In this document: positions 35,918 to 43,208 of the stretch, in pieces
Numbering within the stretch: position 1 is the first letter of the stretch
Layout: each line of letters begins with the position of its first letter
Assembly (NCBI GenBank): GCA_036374795.1
Contig: DASUTC010000342.1
Coordinates: 1-64,000 of the forward strand
Length of the DNA stretch: 64,000 nucleotides
Origin: Herpetosiphonaceae bacterium
GTDB taxonomy: Bacteria; Chloroflexota; Chloroflexia; Chloroflexales; Kallotenuaceae
Direction of reading: 5' to 3'
Notes under the pieces: model-generated
The model's database searches: none
Seen by the model: only the letters and a program-made list of their open reading frames with translations
Told to the model about the DNA's origin: nothing
Translations under genes and position numbers: made by a program

Positions 35918-37468
35918 GTGGACACGATCGACGCGCGACCTGAGGCCGAGCCAGTGGCTAACCAGCGCCGCTCGACGGTGCGCTGGTCGCTGGCGGCTGC
36001 CGGTCCTGCATTCGTCGCGGCGCTCACGCTCTACGCCGCGACCGCAGCGCCCACGATCACGGCGCGCTATGGCGGCGCTGACGGCGGCGAGCTAGCAGCG
36101 GTTGCGCTCAGCGGCGGTGTCGCGCATCCTCCGGGCTATCCCTCGTATCTCTTGCTGGCGCGCGCGGCGCTGCTGCTGCCGTGGGGCGAGCCAGCCCGAC
36201 GCCTCGCGCTGCTCTCGGCGCTGTGCGGCGCGCTGGCGGTCGCCTGCACCGCGCTGCTGGTCGCGCTACGACCCTCAGTATCTTCCGCTCGTACGTTACG
36301 GTCGCGCTCGATCGCCGGGCTGTACGCCGGGCTGACGCTCATGCTGTCTGCGCGGCTGTGGTCGCAGGCGATCATCGTCGAGGTGTACGCGCTGCATCTG
36401 CTCTGGCTGACGCTCTGCGCGCTGCTGTTTTGTGGATGGCTCGGCACCGGACGCGCGGCGCTGCTCGCGGTGGCGGCGGGCGGTTTTGGCCTGGGCTTGG
36501 GCACGCATCTCACGCTGGGCGCGCTGCTCCCGGCGGCGATCGTGGCCTGGACCGTCGCTCCCCGTCGCGACCTGATCAGGCCAGGGCTGGCGCTGGCGGC
36601 TGTGGCGGCGCTGCTGGCGAGCCTGGCGCTGTATGGCTGCCTGCCGCTGTGGGCGGCGCGTGAGGCGCTGCCAAGCTGGGGCGATCCGCGCAGCCCGTGG
36701 GGCTGGTGGCAGCATATCAGCGCGGCGGAGTATCGCTATCTGGTCGGCGCGGCTCCGTGGTCGCAGCGCCTGGCGCGGCTGGGACACGCAGCACGCGATC
36801 TCCTGGCTCAGCCGGGTCCGATCGCGCTTGCCCTGGCGATCGGCTGGGGGCTGCCGCGCGGCTGGCACAGCGACCGACCGCTGCTTGCGCTGAGCGGGAT
36901 CGTCGCGCTGAGCAGCCTGCTGTTTGCGATCGGCTACGGCGGCGCGGATAGCTCGGTCTATCTGCTGCCGTGGACCTGGGCCTGGTGTGTGTGGGCCGGG
37001 CTGGGCGCTGGCGCGCTCTGGACGCAGCTCGGCGGCAGCGCTCGGCGGTGGCTGCTCCGCTCTGTGCTCGGCGCGCTGCTGGCAGGAGGTCTGGTGTGGT
37101 CGCTGGCGGTGCAGTACCGCAGCCTGGATCTGCACGCCGATACCAGCGAGCGCGAGCGCGTGGTGGCGCGGCTGATGGCACTAGAGCCGGACGCGATTGT
37201 GCTCACCAGCGCCGACGCGGATACGTTCGGCGGGTGGTACCTCCAGCGCGCGCTCGGTGTGCGGCGCGATGTGCTGGTGGTCGATACGCGGCTGCTGCGC
37301 TGGTCCTGGTATCGCGCGCAACTGGCGCGGCAGCTCGGCGCTACGGATGACGGCGCGATCTGCCGGACGTTGCAGAGCAGCGCCCGCCCGCGCTACCGGC
37401 TAGATGCCGAGAGCGGATCGGTGGAGTCGGAAGCGGAGATCGAGGAGACGGTGTGCGCGGGGGAGTGA
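35918..37468 (+). CDS. DUF2723 multi-pass membrane protein (GT-C-like)
   Basis: The 516-residue protein has an N-terminal segment with TITARYGGADGGELAAVALSG and GVAHPPGYPSYLLL, the signature of DUF2723 proteins, which resemble lipid-linked GT-C glycosyltransferases (Asp in the first loop as candidate catalytic residue). About ten membrane segments follow up to residue 400, then a soluble C-terminal domain with LMALEPDAIVLTSADADTFGGWYLQRAL, as in protein O-mannosyltransferase-like members. The GTG start at 35918 follows GAAAGG closely; no better start is seen. It stands alone on the plus strand. Confidence 0.85.
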   Translation: MDTIDARPEAEPVANQRRSTVRWSLAAAGPAFVAALTLYAATAAPTITARYGGADGGELAAVALSGGVAHPPGYPSYLLLARAALLLPWGEPARRLALLSALCGALAVACTALLVALRPSVSSARTLRSRSIAGLYAGLTLMLSARLWSQAIIVEVYALHLLWLTLCALLFCGWLGTGRAALLAVAAGGFGLGLGTHLTLGALLPAAIVAWTVAPRRDLIRPGLALAAVAALLASLALYGCLPLWAAREALPSWGDPRSPWGWWQHISAAEYRYLVGAAPWSQRLARLGHAARDLLAQPGPIALALAIGWGLPRGWHSDRPLLALSGIVALSSLLFAIGYGGADSSVYLLPWTWAWCVWAGLGAGALWTQLGGSARRWLLRSVLGALLAGGLVWSLAVQYRSLDLHADTSERERVVARLMALEPDAIVLTSADADTFGGWYLQRALGVRRDVLVVDTRLLRWSWYRAQLARQLGATDDGAICRTLQSSARPRYRLDAESGSVESEAEIEETVCAGE

Positions 37469-37596
37469 GGGCGGAGCGGTGGGTCATGGAACGCTCCTCA
37501 ATCATTGACCTGTCTCTACGCTGCTCGTTTTGTGTTCGACCGACGATACAGCTCTGTGGTATTGTTGATTCAATAGCATGGTGAAATGAGGTAGCT

Positions 37597-37821
37597 ATGG
37601 TCAAGCAGTTCAAAGTGATTGTCGAAAAGCATCCCGATACGTATGTCGCCTATCCTCTCGGCCTCAAAGGTGTGATCATTGGTGAAGGCGACACCTATGA
37701 ATCGGCACTGGCAGATGTTCGCTCGGCGATTCAATTTCATATCGAAACCTTCGGCGAGGAAGCTCTTGAAGGTGAGCCAGTGCTTGAAGCGTTTGTTGCT
37801 GAGGCGGGAGTCGTCGTGTGA
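37597..37821 (+). CDS. hicB: HicB-like antitoxin
   Basis: The 74-residue protein (FKVIVEKHPDTYVAYPLGLKG, then GEGDTYESALADVRSAIQFHIE) is a partial RNase H fold of HicB antitoxins. It has no C-terminal DNA-binding extension, so it would depend on other means for autoregulation. Its stop overlaps the GTG start of hicA by four bases (GTGA), so the two are translationally coupled. The antitoxin comes first, the reverse of the classic hicA-hicB order. Confidence 0.88.
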   Translation: MVKQFKVIVEKHPDTYVAYPLGLKGVIIGEGDTYESALADVRSAIQFHIETFGEEALEGEPVLEAFVAEAGVVV

Positions 37822-38059
37822 GCCAGAAGTTCCCGGTTGATGCACCGATTGAGAGAGTTATCAAAGCCCTGGAACTGCTAGGATTTCGATTGGTGCGAAG
37901 CGGTAATCATATTGCAATGGTTCGAGATAACTCTGATGGGACGCGCACGCCGCTGACCATGCCTAATCATCCTAGGCTCAAAGCTCGACACTACGGACAA
38001 TTTTGACTCAATCCGGCATCAGCACAGAGGATTTTCTCAGGGCATATACCCAGGTGTAG
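37818..38059 (+). pseudogene. hicA: HicA-like toxin, frameshifted near its C-terminus
   Basis: The frame from the GTG at 37818 encodes 62 residues: a HicA-type dsRBD-like RNA-binding fold with IKALELLGFRLVRSGNHIAM, where the His after SGN is the expected catalytic residue. It stops at 38006. In the neighbouring frame, from 37982 to the stop at 38059, the DNA encodes SSTLRTILTQSGISTEDFLR and a short tail, the usual last helix of HicA. A missing A in the AAA at 37980-37982 would join the two into an 80-residue protein. The toxin is therefore inactive, altered, made by frameshifting, or the base is a sequencing error. Confidence 0.8.
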
Positions 38060-38176
38060 CCCGCACCGCCGTATAACATATCACTGCATCCGGTAGCTGC
38101 AATTGTGGCGAAAATCCGTGCAGTTTTCGTTGTTTATCTCAGATTCGGGATGGATAGCAGCAGCTAGAATTACTAC

Positions 38177-39271
38177 TCACCGCTCACCGCCCGTCGTCGG
38201 CAGGCTGTGGAGCGCCTGGGCAAGCGCCGCCCGATGCTCTGGCTGCAATGGATGCTGGCCGTGCTCGATCGCGGCCAGGATGCGGCTCGGAATGCCGGTG
38301 CGCTGCGATAGGTTGACATACGTTATGCCATGATCACGACGCAGTGCGCGAATCGTGGCGGGAGAGACGCCAGCCAGCAGCGCTCTGCGAACACGAATCC
38401 AGCGCACGAGCACCAGGGTGACAGCGAGCGCGCTCAGGCCGATGCCCACCCACAGCACCCACGGCGCGAAGGTGTTGAGCGGCGCGGCGGGATGCTGCGC
38501 CAGGTAGGGCATGATCAAAAAAAGCATGATATTCGTCAGGCCGTGGGCCAGCGTCACGCCCAGGATCGAGCCGCTCCAATGCACGATGTACGCAAAGACG
38601 ATCCCGACGGCGAAGACAAAGAGCACATCCGAGAGCGACAGGTAGCCGATGTGCAGCACCGCAAACAGCAGCGCGACATAGGCAAACGCGGCGCGGCCAA
38701 GCGCGGGCAGCGCCAGAGCTTGCAGCAGGCCGCGAAAGATAATCTCCTCGGTAAAGCCGGTGAAGATCAGCAGGCTGAGCGACGGCAGCAGCAGCGTGTG
38801 CCAGGAGAGGCTACTCACCATCGGCCTGGGCTGAAGGATCAGATACTCGATCACGCCCAGGACGATGCCGATGCTTGCCAGCAGCAGCTCGTTGACCGGA
38901 TTGCCGGAGCACAGGCCCAGCGAACGACGCGGCATGCCAAGCTGCCGCACGATCAGCCACAGCGCGATCAGCAGCGGGATCGACACCAGCGGATACCAGG
39001 CCATCTGCGGAAAGCTCAGCAGCGGCAGCGAGAGCGACAGCAGCCGGATCAGCGGCGCGAGCGTCAGGCCCAGCGCAAGCTTTCCCGCGCTGGTGCGCTG
39101 GCCGAGCGCGCCGTGGAGCGTGAAGCCAACCAGCAGCAGCGCGTGCATCAGCAGCCCAAGCTGCGGGCTCGCCAGCGACGTGATCAGCTCGGCCACGGTG
39201 ATCAGCAGCAGATAGACCCAGAGCAGGCGGGCCGAGGCGAGCGGGAAGTGGCGGAGGATCAGTGCGATCAT
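38177..39271 (-). CDS. CPBP-family intramembrane protease with C-terminal HTH domain
   Basis: The 364-residue protein has about eight membrane segments. The CPBP (Rce1-like) motifs are TEEIIFRG, FAVLHIG and TLAHGLTN. Unusually, the last 60 residues are soluble and read like an XRE-type HTH (IRALRRDHGITYVNLSQRTG, then IPSRILAAIEHGQHPLQPEH). The ATG at 39271 overlaps the upstream stop (ATGA). It is the last gene of the polysaccharide operon. It may process a membrane protein and link this to gene control, but that is inference from the fusion. Confidence 0.88.
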   Translation of the reverse strand: MIALILRHFPLASARLLWVYLLLITVAELITSLASPQLGLLMHALLLVGFTLHGALGQRTSAGKLALGLTLAPLIRLLSLSLPLLSFPQMAWYPLVSIPLLIALWLIVRQLGMPRRSLGLCSGNPVNELLLASIGIVLGVIEYLILQPRPMVSSLSWHTLLLPSLSLLIFTGFTEEIIFRGLLQALALPALGRAAFAYVALLFAVLHIGYLSLSDVLFVFAVGIVFAYIVHWSGSILGVTLAHGLTNIMLFLIMPYLAQHPAAPLNTFAPWVLWVGIGLSALAVTLVLVRWIRVRRALLAGVSPATIRALRRDHGITYVNLSQRTGIPSRILAAIEHGQHPLQPEHRAALAQALHSLPTTGGER

Positions 39272-40173
39272 CGGAGCGGCTCCTGGGCATCGATCCACAG
39301 GTGCAGCTGGCGGTAGGGCACTGACTCGTTCGCGCGGAAGAGCAGAATGTCGATGCGCTGGTCGTCGCCAGCCTGAGCGGGCAGGTAGCGCAGCGGATGC
39401 TCCCAGATTGCCCCGGCGGCGACCTCAATCTCATCGATCCGGGCAAGCTGCTGCGTGCCGGAGCGCGCCTCGACACGATAGGTGACGGATCTGCCTTCGT
39501 GGTTGTGGATGCCGAGCGGCACCTGCATCTCTGCGCCGACGATTGCCGCGTGGGGATAATCCTGGGCCAGGCCCTCAGGCCCCAGCATATAAAATTCGGT
39601 CGTGGGCCTGGATGCCGTCAGCGCGGGCAGGCCAACCACCACCCACAGCAGCAGCGCTGCTCCGGCCAGAGCGCTTCCGGCGTAGCTCAGCCGTCGGTGG
39701 GGACTCAGCTCATGCCACCAGCCCTGCACCGCGATCGGCGGAGTCGGCTGCATGGCGGCCTGCGAGCGGAGCAAGAGGCTGCGACGAATGGCGGCGATCA
39801 GGCTCCACGCGCCGATCCAGGCTGCCAGCGCGATCGTCATCGGCCAGAGGCGAATGCCCCAGGGCAGCAGATCGAGCGCGAGCGCCAGCAGCGGCAGCGC
39901 GGCGATGCTCAGCCCGACGCTCAGCGACAGCCGGGTCACGCTATCCAGGTCGTGGTGGCGGGCAAAGAGCGCGGCGCTGAGCGCGTAGCCGGGAGCGAAC
40001 AGCACCAGCACCAGGCCCAGCGGCACGCGCAGCAGCGGCAGGGGCAGCACAACCAGCAGCGGCAGCAGCAGCGCGCAGCTCATCAGCGCGATCAGATCAT
40101 AGAAGATCCATGTGCTCACGGGTTGGCGCATAGGCTCGGATACGGGCGTGGCGACGGTCTGTTTCATAATCAT
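39268..40173 (-). CDS. DUF1616-like membrane protein
   Basis: The 301-residue protein has four membrane segments in its first half (with LFAPGYALSAALFARHHDLD), one more at about 170-190, and a C-terminal extracytoplasmic beta domain (LGIHNHEGRSVTYRVEARSG, WEHPLRYLPAQAGDDQRI). This matches DUF1616, seen in archaeal and bacterial polysaccharide loci. Its ATG overlaps the stop of the glycosyltransferase gene and its own stop overlaps the CPBP gene, so all three are coupled. Confidence 0.8.
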   Translation of the reverse strand: MIMKQTVATPVSEPMRQPVSTWIFYDLIALMSCALLLPLLVVLPLPLLRVPLGLVLVLFAPGYALSAALFARHHDLDSVTRLSLSVGLSIAALPLLALALDLLPWGIRLWPMTIALAAWIGAWSLIAAIRRSLLLRSQAAMQPTPPIAVQGWWHELSPHRRLSYAGSALAGAALLLWVVVGLPALTASRPTTEFYMLGPEGLAQDYPHAAIVGAEMQVPLGIHNHEGRSVTYRVEARSGTQQLARIDEIEVAAGAIWEHPLRYLPAQAGDDQRIDILLFRANESVPYRQLHLWIDAQEPLR

Positions 40174-41354
40174 GACCCGATACTCTGCCGATCGGCGGGG
40201 ACGGCCTCAGGCATTGTACCATCCAGCGCCCGTCCCAGCACGTGCTGATAGACCTCGAAGACCTCGCGCGCGGCTCGCTGCCAGGTGAACTGTCGCGCCC
40301 GGCTGAGGCCGCGCTGGCGCAGATCAGCTCGTAGCGCTGCATCGGTGAGAGCGCGCTGGATCGCCGTGGCGAGCGCGTCGACCGCGTACGGATCGACGGT
40401 CAGGGCGGCATCGCCGACGACCTCCGGCAGCGACGAGGCGTTAGAGGTGACGACGGGTGTGCCGCAGGCCAGCGCTTCGAGCGGCGGCAGGCCAAAGCCT
40501 TCGTAGAGCGAGGGAAAGACAAAGACCTCGGCGGCGCTGTACAGCGCGGGCAGATCGGCGTCTGCCAGGTAGCCGGTGAACTGCACATGCTCATGCAGCG
40601 CCAGCCGCTCAAAGGTCGCGTCGATCGCGCCAGTCTGCCACTGACGCTTGCCGCCGATCACCAGCTTCAGGGCGGCATGACGCTCGCGCACGCGCGCGAA
40701 TGCCTCGAGCAGCCGCGCAATATTTTTGCGGGCGTTGATCCCGCCGACGTAGAGCAGATAGGGCGGCTGGATGCCATAGCGCGCCAGCACCGCGCGGCGC
40801 TCGTGATCGTCGCCGACCGGCTGGAAGCGTGGGTCGAGGCCGCAGTGGATCAGGCGCAGGTTGGCGTCGGGGATCGCCAGGTAGCGCTTGAGATCCTGGC
40901 GCGAGTGGTCGCTGTCGGTCAGAACCATGTCGGCGCGGCGGGCGGCTCGTGTCAGCATCGCATGGTAGCGCCAGTTGTCGAGCCGGTTGTGCGTCTCAGG
41001 ATAGACAAAGGCGAAGGCGTCATGGATTGTGACGACGCGCCTGGCACCCGCGCGCGGCCCGAAGAAGGGCGCGATCCCGTTCGGGTCGTGCAGCAGATCG
41101 AGCCGGTAGCGTCGCGCCGCATCGGACAGCGCGGCGTTGCCGAGCGTCATCAGCGCGGGCAGCAGGCGGCAGCCGGGCACATGGTGCCGCTCGAAGCGCG
41201 ACCAGAGATCGTGCCGATCTTCGCGCTCGGTCGTCAGCATCACGATGTCGGGCGCGCCTGGCAGCGCGGCCAGCGCGCGCAGCAGCTCTACGGCGTAGCG
41301 TCCGATGCCGGTCGGAGCGCGATCCAGCCCATATGTCAGATAGCCAATCCGCAT
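40170..41354 (-). CDS. GT4-family glycosyltransferase
   Basis: The 394-residue enzyme is a GT-B fold retaining glycosyltransferase, with the donor-binding region PPYLLYVGGINARKNIARLL and the E-x7-E motif in EGFGLPPLEALACGTP. APTGIGRYAVELLRAL near the N-terminus is the acceptor-side glycine loop. It should add a sugar to a lipid-linked intermediate at the inner face of the membrane. The ATG at 41354 (MRIGYLTYG) is chosen; the longer frame begins inside the CAAGTTT repeat. Sugar specificity unknown. Confidence 0.92.
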   Translation of the reverse strand: MRIGYLTYGLDRAPTGIGRYAVELLRALAALPGAPDIVMLTTEREDRHDLWSRFERHHVPGCRLLPALMTLGNAALSDAARRYRLDLLHDPNGIAPFFGPRAGARRVVTIHDAFAFVYPETHNRLDNWRYHAMLTRAARRADMVLTDSDHSRQDLKRYLAIPDANLRLIHCGLDPRFQPVGDDHERRAVLARYGIQPPYLLYVGGINARKNIARLLEAFARVRERHAALKLVIGGKRQWQTGAIDATFERLALHEHVQFTGYLADADLPALYSAAEVFVFPSLYEGFGLPPLEALACGTPVVTSNASSLPEVVGDAALTVDPYAVDALATAIQRALTDAALRADLRQRGLSRARQFTWQRAAREVFEVYQHVLGRALDGTMPEAVPADRQSIGS

Positions 41355-41486
41355 TTCAAGTTTCAAGTTTCAAGTTTCGAGTTCCGAGTTCCGATTTTTA
41401 AGTTCAAAGTTTGGAGTTCTCCTTTGTTCTTTGTTCTTTGTTCTTTACTCTTTTCTGTGTTTGTTCCCTTGATTCCTTGTTCCCGG
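41355..41486 (-). repeat. CAAGTTT and TTCTTTG repeat block
   Basis: The whole 132-base gap consists of CAAGTTT units (41357-41376), decaying to GAGTTCCGAGTTCC, then TTTGTTC units (41424-41447). It directly borders the start codon of the GT4 gene. Same families as at 7262-7503 and 56574-56663. Confidence 0.75.
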
Positions 41487-43208
41487 CTAGCGCTGATACG
41501 GCGTGTGCGCCCGCTGGTGATAGAGCTGGGCAGCGCCGTTGTCGTAGACGCGCAGCGCGTCGGGCGGCAGCGGCACCGCACGTTGCAGCCGGGCGCTGCG
41601 CAGGCGGGTGACATCCGTCACGATCAGGTTGCGCGTGGCCGGGCTGAGATCGAAGGCGTGCCAGATATTGCCGTTGGCCGACTCGCCGTGCCGCATGATA
41701 AACGCCACCATCAGCCGCTCGTCGAGCTCGGCCCAGATCTCGTTGTTGCGTAGATGGGCATCGCTCCACTGCATCGCGCGCAGCTCAGCGGGCTGATAAA
41801 AGGTCCACTTATTGCTCAGAAACGGCTCGTTGGTCGCCTTGAGCACGGAGAGCACGGCGATACAGGCGATACCGCCGGTCAGGCTCCATTGCAGCGGACG
41901 GGCAAAGCGGCGCGGCTGCCACTGCGCCAGGGCCGCGCTCACCACGCCTACGGCGATGATCGACATCGAGGGAAAGATGCGGTGCTGCAAGTTGCTGCCG
42001 AGCGCGCCGGTCGCATCCGCCACCACCGAGAGCGCGCCCTGCGCCGCGAACGCCGCGTACAGCAGCCACACCAGCCAGCCGGTCGGCGTCGGCGGCGTCT
42101 GCCCGCTCAGCACCCAGCGCACGCCCTGGCGCAGCCAGATCACGAACGATGCTCCCAGGATGATCCAGTTGGCGATGCTGACCATAAAATAGACCGGCAG
42201 GCTGATCCAGCCTGTCGCTACCTGGGCGTAGGCGTTGGTCGGCTCGGCCTCCACGTCGAGGAACAGCGCGGCAATGCGATCGGCCAGGTTTTGCAGCACC
42301 AGCAGATCGTGCTGCGCTGGCTCGTAGGCGTAGAAGGTGAAGAGATAGACCAGGCCCAGGCAGATCAGCACGGCGTAGGGCAAACGCCGCACCAGGGGCG
42401 TGCTGTGCAGCCGCAGATGTGAGCGCCAGCGCGCCAGCGCCCATCCCAGGAAGAGCGCAATCGCTATGGCGAAGATGAATGAGTGCGCCAGCAGGTTATT
42501 CCCGGCGATAAACGCAAACGTCGTCAGGTAGAACAGCGCGACATGCGCCGCAAAGAGCCACGGGCGGTCGTGGAGCTTGAAGCTGCGCACCAGTAAAAAG
42601 AGGCAGAGCAGCAGCAGCGTGCGGGTAAACTTCTCGTGCGAGCTGCGCAGGATCACAAAGAGGAACTCCGGCTGCGTAAACAGCAGCACGGTTGCCAGCG
42701 TCGCGCCGCGCGTGCCCTCGGTCAGCTCGCGGTACAGCACCCAGGCGGGCAGCACCACCAGCGCCGCCATGAAGGGATAGATCACCTGTTGCAGCGTCGC
42801 TACGTCGAGGCCGGTGATCGCCACGAGAAACGTCGAGATCGCCTGGTAGGCGTAGCCGTTGGGATAGACCGCCACGTCGGGCGGCACGAGGCGTCCGGTC
42901 CCGCTCAGTAGCCGAATATAGCGGGTAAAGACCGCCGAGTCCTGCTCCGCCCAGCGGCCCTCGTAGCGGGCCACGAAGTACCCGCCGACGATCAGCATAT
43001 AGAGCAGCGGGCCGAGCCAGAGCCAGGGGTTCTGGGGTCGGGGGTCGGGTTGCAGGCCCTCACCCCCCGACCCCCTCTCCCATTGCGATAGGAGAGGGGG
43101 AGCAGTGAGTGTGGTTGTTCCTTGGTTCTTAGTTCTTGGTTCTTGGTTCTTCGGCAGGCCTTCACCCCTGGCCTCGCGGCGCTTTGTTCTTCGCTCCCGT
43201 CGCGTCAT
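41487..43208 (-). CDS. multi-pass membrane protein with repeat-derived N-terminus
   Basis: The 573-residue protein has about eleven membrane segments from residue 65 on, with loops PDVAVYPNGYAYQAISTF and RSSHEKFTR that suggest a GT-C-like or polymerase-like role in polysaccharide assembly; I do not recognise a named family. The ATG at 43208 has GGAGG seven bases upstream and overlaps the previous stop (ATGA). The first 60 codons, however, are repeat DNA: KNQEPRTKNQ comes from the GAACC-type tract and PPLLSQWERGSGGEGL from the REP-like hairpin. No good internal start precedes the first membrane segment, so the repeats are probably translated. Confidence 0.8.
   Translation of the reverse strand: MTRRERRTKRREARGEGLPKNQEPRTKNQGTTTLTAPPLLSQWERGSGGEGLQPDPRPQNPWLWLGPLLYMLIVGGYFVARYEGRWAEQDSAVFTRYIRLLSGTGRLVPPDVAVYPNGYAYQAISTFLVAITGLDVATLQQVIYPFMAALVVLPAWVLYRELTEGTRGATLATVLLFTQPEFLFVILRSSHEKFTRTLLLLCLFLLVRSFKLHDRPWLFAAHVALFYLTTFAFIAGNNLLAHSFIFAIAIALFLGWALARWRSHLRLHSTPLVRRLPYAVLICLGLVYLFTFYAYEPAQHDLLVLQNLADRIAALFLDVEAEPTNAYAQVATGWISLPVYFMVSIANWIILGASFVIWLRQGVRWVLSGQTPPTPTGWLVWLLYAAFAAQGALSVVADATGALGSNLQHRIFPSMSIIAVGVVSAALAQWQPRRFARPLQWSLTGGIACIAVLSVLKATNEPFLSNKWTFYQPAELRAMQWSDAHLRNNEIWAELDERLMVAFIMRHGESANGNIWHAFDLSPATRNLIVTDVTRLRSARLQRAVPLPPDALRVYDNGAAQLYHQRAHTPYQR
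43022..43198 (-). repeat. repeat block inside a coding region, including REP-like hairpin copy 2
   Basis: It contains AGGCCCTCACCCCCC, the 10-bp hairpin CCCCCTCTCC / GGAGAGGGGG with loop CATTGCGATA (43071-43100), TTGTTCC and TTCTTGG units (43115-43152) and a degenerate CAGGCCTTCACCCC copy (43155-43168). It is in frame with the downstream membrane protein. Confidence 0.8.
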
